64,000 nucleotides of DNA, from assembly GCF_017302985.1 (NCBI RefSeq), contig NZ_JAFIMU010000004.1, forward strand, positions 848,869 to 912,868, read 5' to 3'. How positions within the stretch are numbered: position 1 is the stretch's first letter; every line of letters begins with the position of its first letter. The translations under genes were made by a program, and so were the position numbers. The notes under the pieces are model-generated. The model was not told where the DNA came from, searched no databases, and worked only from the letters and a program-made list of their open reading frames with translations. Below, in pieces: positions 1-8,761 of the stretch. Source of the DNA: Corallococcus macrosporus (GTDB lineage: Bacteria; Myxococcota; Myxococcia; Myxococcales; Myxococcaceae).

Positions 1-1254
1 GTGGTGCGCATCGCCCTCCAGATCCTCAGCGCGCTGTCGGACGCGCACGGCGCGGGCGTCATCCACCGGGACTTGAAGCCCGAGAACATCATGGTGGAGC
101 AGCGCCGCAACGAGCCGGACTTCGTGAAGGTGCTGGACTTCGGCATCGCGAAGATCACCGACTCGCAGGACGAGGGCCCGGCCCTCACGCGCGCGGGCTT
201 CGTGTGCGGCACCCCCGAGTACATGTCGCCGGAGCAGGCGCGGGGCGCGGTGCTGGACCACCGCTCGGACCTGTACGCGGTGGGCGTCATCCTCTACCAG
301 CTGATGACGGGCCTCTTGCCCTTCGAGTCCGACTCGGCGGTGGGCTTCGCCACCAAGCACCTCACCGAGGAGCCGCCCCCGCCCACGCGCCGCCGTCCGG
401 ACGCGCGCATCTCCCCGGGCATGGAGCGGCTGATCCTCCGCGTCCTCTCCAAGGACCCGGATGACCGGCCGGCCAACGCCGCGGCCTTCAAGACCGAGCT
501 GCTCGCGGTGGACAAGGAGCGCCGCCGCGGTGGCGCCAGCGCCAACGCCAACGAGCCCAGCGGACGCCGTCCCCAGGCCTCCGGAGTGCTGGCCCCCATC
601 CCGCGCAGGTCGCAGGCGGCGCACAACGCCGCTCGCAACAACACGGGCTGGAACGACGTGACGGTGGAAGCCACCGTGCAGGGCCTGCCGAACTCGCGCA
701 CGCCGGTCTCCGAGGAGGCCACGCTCGCGCCCGAGGGCACCCGCACCTCCGTGGTCGCGCCCGCCTCCCATGGCGGCGACGGCATCATCCTCTTCTTCAA
801 GGCGCTCACCACGGTGCTGGTGCTGGGGGCGGTGGGCTTCTTCGTCTACTACTTCGGCATTGGCGCCGGCAGCGGCTCCGAGGGGAGCCCGTACGTGGCG
901 CCGCCCAACGCGCCCCGGCTGCTCACGTCGGGTTCGGATCAGCCGGACTACCTGCGGCAGATCCCCAGCAACGCGCGCAACGTGGACAAGGCGCGCAAGC
1001 TGACCCAGGACGGGGACCGCGACGTGCTGGCCGGAGAGCTGGGCCGCGCGACCTCCAGTTACAAGGAAGCCTTCAACTTCAACCCGGAAGCGGAGCTGGC
1101 CCTCAAGCTGGGCGAGCTGTACTGGCAGCGCGACAACACCGACGAGGCCCGCGGCTGGTGGGTGCGCCACCTGACCGACATGCCCGACTCGCGCGCGCGT
1201 GCGTACATCGAGGCCCGGCTGGGCAGTCCGGTGGCGCGTCCCTCCGCGCCCTGA
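1..1254 (+). CDS. Serine/threonine protein kinase, C-terminal part (5' end outside window)
   Basis: This is a Hanks-type kinase cut by the window edge: the N-lobe (glycine loop and the ATP-binding lysine) is missing and the reading frame is open from base 1. The catalytic loop HRDLKPEN lies at residues 22-29 with Asp24, the DFG motif is at 46-48, and the activation segment ends with GTPEYMSPEQ. After the kinase domain comes a proline- and alanine-rich linker, one transmembrane helix at about residues 262-284, and a TPR-like C-terminal tail. This is the usual layout of a membrane-anchored bacterial signalling kinase. It converges with an FHA-domain gene, a phosphothreonine-binding family that often partners such kinases. 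The substrate cannot be inferred. Confidence 0.93.
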   Translation: MVRIALQILSALSDAHGAGVIHRDLKPENIMVEQRRNEPDFVKVLDFGIAKITDSQDEGPALTRAGFVCGTPEYMSPEQARGAVLDHRSDLYAVGVILYQLMTGLLPFESDSAVGFATKHLTEEPPPPTRRRPDARISPGMERLILRVLSKDPDDRPANAAAFKTELLAVDKERRRGGASANANEPSGRRPQASGVLAPIPRRSQAAHNAARNNTGWNDVTVEATVQGLPNSRTPVSEEATLAPEGTRTSVVAPASHGGDGIILFFKALTTVLVLGAVGFFVYYFGIGAGSGSEGSPYVAPPNAPRLLTSGSDQPDYLRQIPSNARNVDKARKLTQDGDRDVLAGELGRATSSYKEAFNFNPEAELALKLGELYWQRDNTDEARGWWVRHLTDMPDSRARAYIEARLGSPVARPSAP

Positions 1255-1272
1255 GGGCCCGGCCGCTTCCCG

Positions 1273-2466
1273 TCAGCCCAGCGTCTCCACCTGCATGACG
1301 TGCTGGCCCAGGCGGACGCGGTCGCCCGGACGCAGGGGCCGCTCCGTCGCGGGCGGGATGCGCACGAAGGTGCCCAGTCCGCCGGAGAGGTCGCGCAGCA
1401 TCGCGCCCGTCGCCGTGGGGCTCAGCTCGCAGTGGCGGCCGGCGAGCCCCTCGTCGTTGGGGTACGCGAGGTCGCAGTGCGCCTGCCCGATGGTGAGCAG
1501 CGCCGCGGCCGTCACCACCGCACGTCCCGCCCTGCCACCCATGTGCACCTCTTCCACGCCGTACAGCGCCTGGCCGAGCGGCACCGGTGAACCGTACGGG
1601 TTGGGCCGGCCCTGGACGGGCGGAGGGGCTTCCACGCGGCCGGTGAAGCGGAACAGCCGCTGGCCGGCGCTGAACAGGGCGCGCGGCGCCAGCGGCTCCG
1701 TGCCGGCGAAGGTGACGTAGACGCCCGACGCGCTCGACTCGTCGCGCACGAAGAGGGCGCCGTCCTTCACCAGGAAGGTCGCGTGCAGCGGCGACACGAA
1801 GACGTCATCCGGGAAGAGGATGGCGCCGCGCTGGCGGCCCACCACGCAGCCCGTCACCGGCAGCTTGTAGCGCTGGCCGCGCGTCGTCCCGGCGATCACC
1901 GCCAGCCCGAAGCGCGACGCCACCGGGGCGGGACGCGCCGTGGCGCCCGTGGGCGTGGGGGCCGTGGGAGGCATGCCCCCCTGGACCGGGGCCGTGGCCC
2001 CCGTGCCGCCCCGAGCGGGCAGGGCGCTGTCCGGCACCGGCGGGGGCGGACGGGTGTTCGCGGGCGGAAGGGCCGGCCCGTAGCCCGCTCGCGGCGGGGG
2101 CGGCGGCGTCCCGGCGGGCTGCGCGGCCCGGCGGGCCTCCACCATCAGCCCCTGGGCGGCGGTGGGCGGCGGGGTGCGCGCGGAGGGCTTCAGCCCGGGC
2201 GGCACCGCGCTGGGAGGCGGGGGCGGTGTGGGCGGGGCCAGCACCTCACCGGGGCGCGTGAAGCTCGCGACGGCGGCGGGACGGCCCGGGCCCGCGACCG
2301 CGGGCAGCGTCGCCGGCCGCGAGGGGGGCGGGGCCACCGGACGGGGGGCCTGGGCGGCCTCTTCCAGCGCCTGGCCGCACAGCACGCAGGTGGCCGAGCG
2401 TGGCGGGTTGTAGCCGTCACAATTCGGGCAGACCACCGGGAGCGCGGACAGCAGAAGCTGAGACAT
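1273..2466 (-). CDS. Zinc-ribbon protein with two FHA domains
   Basis: A 397-residue protein of likely signalling function. It begins with a double CxxC zinc ribbon (CPNCDG and CVLCGQ, residues 13-33), followed by a very proline-rich linker of about 150 residues. A first FHA domain lies at about 187-280, with the conserved GR, S and H positions in VVGRQRG and VSPLHA. A second FHA-like domain occupies about 315-397 and retains GRH. FHA domains bind phosphothreonine peptides, so this could read the output of the neighbouring convergent kinase. That partnership is inferred from position only. The start is the ATG at 2466, and the divergent gap to relA leaves room for promoters in both directions. 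Confidence 0.88.
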   Translation of the reverse strand: MSQLLLSALPVVCPNCDGYNPPRSATCVLCGQALEEAAQAPRPVAPPPSRPATLPAVAGPGRPAAVASFTRPGEVLAPPTPPPPPSAVPPGLKPSARTPPPTAAQGLMVEARRAAQPAGTPPPPPRAGYGPALPPANTRPPPPVPDSALPARGGTGATAPVQGGMPPTAPTPTGATARPAPVASRFGLAVIAGTTRGQRYKLPVTGCVVGRQRGAILFPDDVFVSPLHATFLVKDGALFVRDESSASGVYVTFAGTEPLAPRALFSAGQRLFRFTGRVEAPPPVQGRPNPYGSPVPLGQALYGVEEVHMGGRAGRAVVTAAALLTIGQAHCDLAYPNDEGLAGRHCELSPTATGAMLRDLSGGLGTFVRIPPATERPLRPGDRVRLGQHVMQVETLG

Positions 2467-2629
2467 GGGCAGTGGGCCAATCTAGGGGGGCGCGAAACGC
2501 CGGGTCAATGAAAGCCTGGGAGCCGTCTCCCAGGGCGCCCGGGCTCCATCCAGGACCCGGCGGGGCACGCGATGTTCCAGGGTAACGTTGCCCCTGCTGT
2601 TTGAGGCAGTTACGATTGTCACCGCCTCG

Positions 2630-4849
2630 ATGATTCGCCTGAACGACATCCTGCAGCGGGTTGCGTCGTACCACCCGGACCCCGACCTGGACATCATCAA
2701 GAAGGCGTACGTCTACTCGGCCAAGGTCCATCAGGGACAACTCCGCAAGTCGGGAGAGCCGTACCTGATTCACCCCCTGGAGGTCGCGGGCATCCTGGCG
2801 GAGCTAAAGCTGGACGAGGCGTCCATCGTCACCGGCCTGCTCCACGACACCATCGAGGACACGCTCGCCACCGCGGAGGAGCTCACGGAGCTGTTCGGTC
2901 CGGAGGTCGCCCAACTGGTGGACGGCGTGACGAAGCTGTCCAAGTTCTCCGCGTCCGCGACGCTCTCCCAGGAGGAGAAGCAGGCGGAGAACTTCCGCAA
3001 GATGATCATCGCGATGGCGCAGGACATCCGCGTCATCCTCGTGAAGCTGGCGGACCGCACGCACAACATGCGGACGCTGGACCACATGTCCGAGGAGAAG
3101 CAGGCCCGCATCGGACAGGAGACGCTGGACATCTACGCGCCCCTGGCCAACCGCCTGGGCATCTCCTGGATCAAGACGGAGCTGGAGGACCTGTCCTTCC
3201 GCTACGTGAAGCCCCAGGAGTTCTTCGCGCTGGAGGAGCAGCTCAACAAGCGCAAGAAGGAGCGCGAGGCGTACATCGAGGACACCTGCGACCTGATGCG
3301 CGCGAAGCTGCAGGAGCGCGGCCTCAAGGGCGACGTCAGCGGGCGCTTCAAGCACGTCTACAGCATCTGGAAGAAGATCAAGTCGCAGGGCATCGACTTC
3401 GATCAGATCCACGACATCATCGCGTTCCGCATCATCGCGCCGTCGGTGCCCGCCTGCTACGAGGCGCTGGGCATGGTGCACCAGATGTGGAAGCCGGTGC
3501 CCGGGCGCTTCAAGGACTTCATCGCCATCCCGAAGCCCAACATGTACCAGTCCCTGCACACCACGGTGATTGGTCCGTTGAGCGAGCGCGTGGAGGTGCA
3601 GATCCGCACCGCGGAGATGCACAAGATCGCCGAGGAGGGCATCGCGGCGCACTGGGCCTACAAGGAAGGCCGCGCGCCCATCTCCAAGGACGACGAGAAG
3701 TTCGCCTGGCTGCGCCAGCTGATGGAGTGGCAGCAGGACCTCAAGGACCCCAAGGAGTTCCTCGAGACGGTGAAGGTGGACCTCTTCACCGACGAGGTCT
3801 TCGTCTTCACGCCCAAGGGCGACGTGCGCAGCCTGCCGCGCGGCGCGACGCCGGTGGACTTCGCGTACGCCATCCACTCGGACGTGGGCGGCCGGTGCGT
3901 GGGCGCCAAGGTGAACGGCAAGATCGTCCCCCTGCGCTACAAGCTGAAGAACGGCGACACGGTGGAGGTGCTCACCAGCCCGCAGGCGCATCCGTCCAAG
4001 GACTGGCTCACCTTCGTCAAGACGAGCCGCGCGCAGCAGCGCATCCGCGGCTTCATCAAGCAGCAGCAGCGCGACAAGAGCCTGCAGCTGGGCCGCGAGC
4101 TGGTGGAGCGCGAGTTCAAGCGCTTCCAGCTCAACTTCAACAAGCAGATGAAGTCCGGCGAGCTCAAGAAGGTCGCCGAGGAGCTGGGCTTCCGCGTCGA
4201 GGACGACCTGCTGGTCGCCATTGGCTACGGCAAGGTGACGCCGCAGCAGCTGGTGCAGCGCATCGTGCCGCAGGAGAAGCTGGCGCAGGCGGAGCCGCCC
4301 CCGCGTCCCTCGGACGGCAACGGGACGGGCCACGGCACGGGGAACAACGCCTCCATGCTGCCGGGCCTGTCGCGCATGACCGACCTGGCCAAGCGGCTCG
4401 TCGGTCGCAACAACCGCAGCGGCGTCCAGATTGGCGGCGTGGATGACGTGCTGGTGCGCTTCGGGCGCTGTTGCAACCCCGTTCCCGGAGACCCCATCGC
4501 GGGGTTCATCACCCGGGGGCGGGGCGTGACGGTGCACACGGTGGGGTGTGAGAAGGCCCTGGCCACGGACCCCGAGCGGCGCGTGGACGTGTCCTGGGAC
4601 GTGAAGGGGGACTTCAAGCGGCCCGTCACGCTGCGCGTGCTGACGGCGGACCGGCCGGGCCTGCTGGCGGACATCACCAACACGTTCTCCAAGAAGAGCG
4701 TCAACATCTCCCAGGCGAACTGCCGGGCCACCGGCGACGACCGGGCCGTCAACACCTTCGAGGTCACCATCTCCGACCTCAAGCAGCTGACGGACCTGAT
4801 GCGCTCCATCGAGCGGTTGACGGGCGTCTACTCCGTCGAGCGAATCTAG
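2630..4849 (+). CDS. relA: Bifunctional (p)ppGpp synthetase/hydrolase, RelA/SpoT family
   Basis: Makes and degrades the stringent-response alarmone (p)ppGpp. In Myxococcus this starvation signal triggers fruiting-body development. The 739-residue protein shows the full Rel order: an HD hydrolase domain (HPLEVAG and LLHDTIEDT near residues 45-85), a synthetase domain with the RFKD motif typical of bifunctional enzymes rather than the EXDD of monofunctional RelA, a TGS domain (DLFTDEVFVFTPKGDV), and a C-terminal ACT domain (RPGLLADITNTFS). Both the hydrolase HD residues and the synthetase motifs look intact. I chose the ATG at 2630 (MIRLND) because Rel proteins start close to this point. An in-frame TTG at 2588 would add 14 residues with no family support. 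Confidence 0.96.
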   Translation: MIRLNDILQRVASYHPDPDLDIIKKAYVYSAKVHQGQLRKSGEPYLIHPLEVAGILAELKLDEASIVTGLLHDTIEDTLATAEELTELFGPEVAQLVDGVTKLSKFSASATLSQEEKQAENFRKMIIAMAQDIRVILVKLADRTHNMRTLDHMSEEKQARIGQETLDIYAPLANRLGISWIKTELEDLSFRYVKPQEFFALEEQLNKRKKEREAYIEDTCDLMRAKLQERGLKGDVSGRFKHVYSIWKKIKSQGIDFDQIHDIIAFRIIAPSVPACYEALGMVHQMWKPVPGRFKDFIAIPKPNMYQSLHTTVIGPLSERVEVQIRTAEMHKIAEEGIAAHWAYKEGRAPISKDDEKFAWLRQLMEWQQDLKDPKEFLETVKVDLFTDEVFVFTPKGDVRSLPRGATPVDFAYAIHSDVGGRCVGAKVNGKIVPLRYKLKNGDTVEVLTSPQAHPSKDWLTFVKTSRAQQRIRGFIKQQQRDKSLQLGRELVEREFKRFQLNFNKQMKSGELKKVAEELGFRVEDDLLVAIGYGKVTPQQLVQRIVPQEKLAQAEPPPRPSDGNGTGHGTGNNASMLPGLSRMTDLAKRLVGRNNRSGVQIGGVDDVLVRFGRCCNPVPGDPIAGFITRGRGVTVHTVGCEKALATDPERRVDVSWDVKGDFKRPVTLRVLTADRPGLLADITNTFSKKSVNISQANCRATGDDRAVNTFEVTISDLKQLTDLMRSIERLTGVYSVERI

Positions 4850-4881
4850 CCCTGGCCTGTGCTACAGCGCGCGGCGGACCC

Positions 4882-4909
4882 GCGGCCCCGTCTTCCTGGA
4901 CGGGGCCGC
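4882..4909 (+). terminator. Hairpin between relA and the RidA gene
   Basis: A perfect 11-bp GC-rich stem (4882-4892 with 4899-4909) around a TTCCTG loop starts 33 nt after the relA stop. No T-run follows, so termination would be weak or Rho-assisted. It separates relA from the next gene. Confidence 0.5.
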
Positions 4910-4929
4910 CTCAACGCGAGGTGTGCTGC

Positions 4930-5316
4930 ATGGCGCGCAAGGCAATCCACTCCGACGACGCCCCCAAGGCGATTGGCCCCTACTCCCAGGCCGTGCAGGT
5001 GGACGCCGGGAAGATGACGTTCCTCTCCGGCCAGATTCCCCTGGATCCGAAGACCATGGAGATCGTCCCCGGGGACGTCGTCGCGCAGGCCGAGCAGGTG
5101 ATGAAGAACCTGAAGGCCGTGCTCGCCGCCAGCGGCCTGGACTTCAGCCACGTCGTGCGCTGCACCATCTTCCTCACCGACCTGGGTGACTTCGCCAAGG
5201 TGAACGAGGTGTACGGCCGCGCCTTCACCGGCTCCCCGCCGGCCCGCGCCACCGTGCAGGTGTCCGCGCTGCCGCGCGGCTCCAAGGTGGAGATCGACGC
5301 CATCGCCGTCTCCTGA
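4930..5316 (+). CDS. ridA: RidA/YjgF/YER057c family deaminase
   Basis: A 128-residue RidA-family protein. These proteins are small trimeric cytosolic enzymes that hydrolyse reactive enamine or imine intermediates made by PLP enzymes such as threonine dehydratase. Family features are visible: AIGPYSQAV near the start, LSGQIPLD, and PPARATVQV carrying the conserved active-site arginine, followed by a C-terminal VEIDAIAV strand. The length is normal for the family. The start is set at the third possible initiator, the ATG at 4930, because the family starts just before this point; a GTG at 4921 is possible. A strong hairpin lies just downstream. Confidence 0.94.
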   Translation: MARKAIHSDDAPKAIGPYSQAVQVDAGKMTFLSGQIPLDPKTMEIVPGDVVAQAEQVMKNLKAVLAASGLDFSHVVRCTIFLTDLGDFAKVNEVYGRAFTGSPPARATVQVSALPRGSKVEIDAIAVS

Positions 5317-5345
5317 CGCGGGGCGCAGCAGGTGCTGGAAACACG

Positions 5346-5382
5346 AAGGCCGCCGGTTCCCGCGAAGGGAGCCGACGGCCTT
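5346..5382. terminator. Bidirectional terminator hairpin
   Basis: A 16-nt inverted repeat (5346-5361 and 5367-5382) with a GCGAA loop, one C-A mismatch and one wobble pair. It sits between the convergent ridA and thioredoxin-fusion genes. AA at one end and TT at the other suit both directions. Confidence 0.7.
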
Positions 5383-5405
5383 GGTGCTTCAACAGCGGGG
5401 GAGGG

Positions 5406-7355
5406 CTACTTCGCTTCCGCCGCCACCGCGCCGGTCTTCTTCAGCTCTTCGTCGATGACGCGCTTGAAGGCGTCGAAGGGCTGCGCACCCACCAGCGTGC
5501 GGCCGTTGATGAAGAACGTCGGGGTGCCGTTGGCGCCCTTGGCGGAGCCGTCCGCCATGTCCGCCTCGATCTGCTTGTCGAACTTGCCGGAGTCCAGGGC
5601 CGTCTTGAACTTGTTCATGTCCAGCTTCAGCTCCTGGGCGTACTTCTCCAGGCTGGCGCGGTCCAGCGCGCGCTGGTTGGCGAACAGCTTGTCGTGCATC
5701 TCCCAGAACTTGCCCTGCTCGTTCGCGGCCATGGAGGCCTGGGCGGCGAGCTTCGCGTTCTGGTGGAAGGGCAGGGGCTGGTGCTTGAAGGCGATCTTGA
5801 CCTTGCCCTTGTACTCCTTCTCCACCTGCTCGAGCGTCGGCACGGCGCGGCTGCAGAAGGGGCACTCGAAGTCGGACCAAGCGACGATGGTGATGGGCGC
5901 GTTCTTCGGCCCGCGAACCGGGGCGTTGCCCACTTCCACCTTCTGCACCGCCGGCTCGGCGGGCGCCGCGGGGGCGGCCGGAGCGGCGTTGACGTTGTCC
6001 TGGTTCAGCTTGGCGTAGAGGTCCTCCGCCTTGGTGCCGCCGGCGAGCGCCTTGTCGGCCTTGGCGATCTCCTGGTCGATGAGGGGCTTGAAGGCCTCGA
6101 AGGGCTGCGCGCCGGAGAGGAAGCGGCCGTTGATGAAGAAGGCCGGGGTGCCGTTGGCGCCCACCGCCATGCCCGCGGCGGCGTCCGCGTCCACCTTCGC
6201 GGAGAACTTGTTGGAGTCCAGGGCGGCCTTGAACTTGTTCACGTCCAGGCCGATCTCCTGCGCGTACTTCTCCAGGTCACCGCGCTCCAGGGCGCGCTGG
6301 TTGGCGAAGAGCTTGTCGTGCATCTCCCAGAACTTGCCCTGCTCGTGCGCGGCCATGGAGGCCTGCGCGGCGAGCTTCGCGTGCGAGTGCATGGGCAGCG
6401 GCTGGTGACGGAAGACCACGCGCACGTCCTTGCCGTAGGTCTCCTTGATCTTGTTGAGGGTGGGGACCGCGCGGCTGCAGAACGGGCACTCGAAGTCGGA
6501 CCACTCGACGATGGTCACCTTCGCGGTGGCCGGGCCGACGACGGGGGAGTCCGCGGGGACGTCCACCTTCTTCGCGGCGGCGGGGGGCTCGGCCTGCTGC
6601 TGGGCGCGGGCCGGGGCGCGCTCGACGCCCTTCTCCATGATGCGCGCGTAGACCTGACCCGGGGCGACGCCGCTCTTCACCAGGCCCTCGGCCTTGGAGA
6701 GCTCCTCGTCGATGAGGGCCTTGAAGTTGTCGATGGGCTGCGCGCCGGACAGGAAACGGCCGTTGATGAAGAAGGCCGGCGTGCCGCTGGCGCCGAGCTG
6801 CTGGGCCAGGGCCGCGTCCTTGTCGATGGCGGCGCCCAGGCGGGAGTCCGCCATGTCCGCCTTCCACTTCGCCACGTCCAGGCCGATCTGCTTGGCGTAG
6901 CCCTCCAGGCTCTCCCCATCCAGCTTCTTGTTGTTGGCGAAGAGGAGGGAGTGCATGTCCCAGTACTTGCCCTGCTCACCGGCCGCGAGCGCCGCGAGAG
7001 CCGCGGGACGGGCGTGCGGGTGGAAGGACAGCGGGTTCTGGCGCATCACGACGCGCAGCTTGCTGCCGTAGTCCTTCTGGAGCTGCTCGACGGTGGTGTT
7101 CGCGCGGCTGCAGAACGGGCACTCGTAGTCGCTGAACTCCACCAGGGTGACGAGCGCGTTGACGCTGCCCTTGGTAGGGGCGCCATCCACGGGCACCTTG
7201 AAGACGGTGGGGTCCACGGCGCGCGCGGGCTTGTTGGCCGCCTGCGCGACGGTGGGCGTGTTGCCGGTGATGGTTTTCGAGCCGCTGGCGGCACGGCCGC
7301 CAACGAACCCGAGCACCAGGCCGACCAGCAAGGCCACGATGACATTGGGCTTCAT
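5406..7355 (-). CDS. Triple DsbA-like thioredoxin-fold protein
   Basis: A 649-residue protein made of three consecutive DsbA/DSBA-type thioredoxin domains, each about 200 residues. Each has a CPFC active site followed by SRA (Cys79 and Cys82 in the first), and each has the cis-proline loop GTPAFFINGR or GTPTFFINGR. The three units are about 625-632 bp apart. An N-terminal hydrophobic stretch (VIVALLVGLVLGF) acts as signal or anchor, which puts the domains in the periplasm or on the outer side of a membrane. The likely role is disulfide formation or exchange. Such proteins are usually single-domain, so the triplication is notable. The start is uncertain between the ATG at 7355 and the ATG at 7379, since both have an upstream GGAG. 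Confidence 0.9.
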   Translation of the reverse strand: MKPNVIVALLVGLVLGFVGGRAASGSKTITGNTPTVAQAANKPARAVDPTVFKVPVDGAPTKGSVNALVTLVEFSDYECPFCSRANTTVEQLQKDYGSKLRVVMRQNPLSFHPHARPAALAALAAGEQGKYWDMHSLLFANNKKLDGESLEGYAKQIGLDVAKWKADMADSRLGAAIDKDAALAQQLGASGTPAFFINGRFLSGAQPIDNFKALIDEELSKAEGLVKSGVAPGQVYARIMEKGVERAPARAQQQAEPPAAAKKVDVPADSPVVGPATAKVTIVEWSDFECPFCSRAVPTLNKIKETYGKDVRVVFRHQPLPMHSHAKLAAQASMAAHEQGKFWEMHDKLFANQRALERGDLEKYAQEIGLDVNKFKAALDSNKFSAKVDADAAAGMAVGANGTPAFFINGRFLSGAQPFEAFKPLIDQEIAKADKALAGGTKAEDLYAKLNQDNVNAAPAAPAAPAEPAVQKVEVGNAPVRGPKNAPITIVAWSDFECPFCSRAVPTLEQVEKEYKGKVKIAFKHQPLPFHQNAKLAAQASMAANEQGKFWEMHDKLFANQRALDRASLEKYAQELKLDMNKFKTALDSGKFDKQIEADMADGSAKGANGTPTFFINGRTLVGAQPFDAFKRVIDEELKKTGAVAAEAK

Positions 7356-7599
7356 GGGTTGGGAATGCTCCTGCGCCATAGGTCCGACTCCGGGCCCCAA
7401 GCGGGTGTCTGGGTAGGGAAAGGGCGGGGTACTTAACAGAGGGAATTCCAGACACGCAAGCCGCGATGACCGCCTGCGTCCGCCACGAATCCAGAGGCCT
7501 CGAAGGGGCGGACAACGACGCGGGGAGGACCAAAATTCCCTCTCACGGCGCGTGTCGTGCCACTTTGGCAGTCAGGGTTTCGTGACAGGATGCACGCCC

Positions 7600-7830
7600 A
7601 TGGAAGCCGGTGTGCGTGTGGATACGTCCGGGGCGCTCTGCCCGGTGCCCATCCTGGAGATCGCCAAGGCCATGCGCCGCCTGCCGCCCGGGTCACTGGT
7701 GGAGCTCATCTCCACCGACCGGGGGCTGGAGGCGGACCTGCCCGCGTGGTGCGACGCGACGGGCAACACGCTCGTCCGCATGGAGCGCCGCGATGCCCAC
7801 TATGTGGGCTGGGTGCGCAAGGCGGGGTGA
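7600..7830 (+). CDS. TusA/SirA-like sulfurtransferase
   Basis: A 76-residue TusA-family protein. The diagnostic CPVP motif is present in TSGALCPVPILEIAKAM, with the reactive cysteine that carries persulfide sulfur. The C-terminal beta-strand pattern also fits. Members relay sulfur to tRNA thiolation, molybdenum cofactor or dissimilatory sulfur pathways; which applies here cannot be told. The start is the ATG at 7600 with AGGA about 10 nt upstream. A longer frame from 7552 adds residues unlike the family. It is divergent from the thioredoxin-fusion gene across a roughly 245-bp gap in which I see no gene. Confidence 0.9.
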   Translation: MEAGVRVDTSGALCPVPILEIAKAMRRLPPGSLVELISTDRGLEADLPAWCDATGNTLVRMERRDAHYVGWVRKAG

Positions 7831-7849
7831 GCGTGCGTGGGGCGCGGGC

Positions 7850-8761
7850 CTACAGCAGCTGAAGGACGCGGTCCTCCAGGCGGCGGCCGCGGCTGACGCC
7901 GAGGATGAGCACCTGGTGCTGGAGGAGGTGGCCGACGGTGCGGCTGATGACCTCCTCGGCCTTTTGGGCCTGGCCGTCGAAGCGCACGCGCAGCACGTCT
8001 GGGCCTTCCATGCGCGCGTCGGTGACGCCGGGCAGGGAGGTGATCTCCGGGATGATGACGTCGCCCCGGGCAATCTGGACGCGGAACTCGGCGCCCTGGC
8101 CGGTGAGCTCGGACATGGTGCCCGCCTGCGCGAGCGAGCCCTTGTCGAGGATGGCGGCGGCGTCGCACAGCTCCTCCAGCTCCTGGAGGTTGTGGCTGGA
8201 GACGACCACCGTCTGCGTGCCCTTCATGTCCTTGATGACCTGGCGCACCTGCGCGGCGATGCGCGGATCCAGGCCGGCGGTGGGCTCGTCCAGGAGCACG
8301 AGGGGCGGGCGGCCCATCAGGGCCTGGGCCATGGCGGCGCGCTTGGCCATGCCGTGGCTGAGCGCCTGCGTCTGGACCTTCCAGGCCTCCATCAGGCCCA
8401 CCTTCTCCAGGGCGCCCCGGGCCTCGTGCTCCGGCTGGGGCAGGTCCGACAGGCGGGCCCAGTACATGAGCAGCGCGCCCACCTCCCAGCCCGGGGGCAG
8501 CACCGCGTCCTGGGGCAGCGCGCCCACGCGGCCCTTGAGGGCGCCAGGCGTGGTGGGCGACACGCCCATCACCTGGAGCGAGCCCTCCGACGGGTAGAGG
8601 TAGCCGCACATCATGGAGAAGGTGGTCGTCTTGCCGGCGCCGTTGGGGCCGATGAGGCCGAACACGTCGCCCTTCTGCACCTGGAGGCTGACCGCGTTGA
8701 CGGCGACCTTGGGGCCGAAGCGCTTGGAGACGTTGGACAGCTGGATGGCCGGGTCGCTCAC
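7850..8761 (-). CDS. ABC transporter ATP-binding protein
   Basis: The ATPase subunit of an ABC-2 type transporter, 303 residues. Walker A is GPNGAGKTT (about residues 38-46), the signature region reads LSHGMAKRAAMA in place of LSGGQ, and Walker B is LVLLDEPTAGLDP. The roughly 80-residue C-terminal extension resembles that of NosF/GldA-like exporter ATPases. The GTG start at 8761 overlaps the stop of the upstream permease gene as GTGA, so the two are translationally coupled and form one two-gene operon. A longer frame exists upstream but runs antisense-like through the permease gene and was not used. The substrate is unknown. Confidence 0.94.
   Translation of the reverse strand: MSDPAIQLSNVSKRFGPKVAVNAVSLQVQKGDVFGLIGPNGAGKTTTFSMMCGYLYPSEGSLQVMGVSPTTPGALKGRVGALPQDAVLPPGWEVGALLMYWARLSDLPQPEHEARGALEKVGLMEAWKVQTQALSHGMAKRAAMAQALMGRPPLVLLDEPTAGLDPRIAAQVRQVIKDMKGTQTVVVSSHNLQELEELCDAAAILDKGSLAQAGTMSELTGQGAEFRVQIARGDVIIPEITSLPGVTDARMEGPDVLRVRFDGQAQKAEEVISRTVGHLLQHQVLILGVSRGRRLEDRVLQLL

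Noticed and set aside
2804..4537. A 577-codon minus-strand frame opposite relA
   Set aside because: Leu/His/Asp-rich antisense shadow of a clear relA gene.
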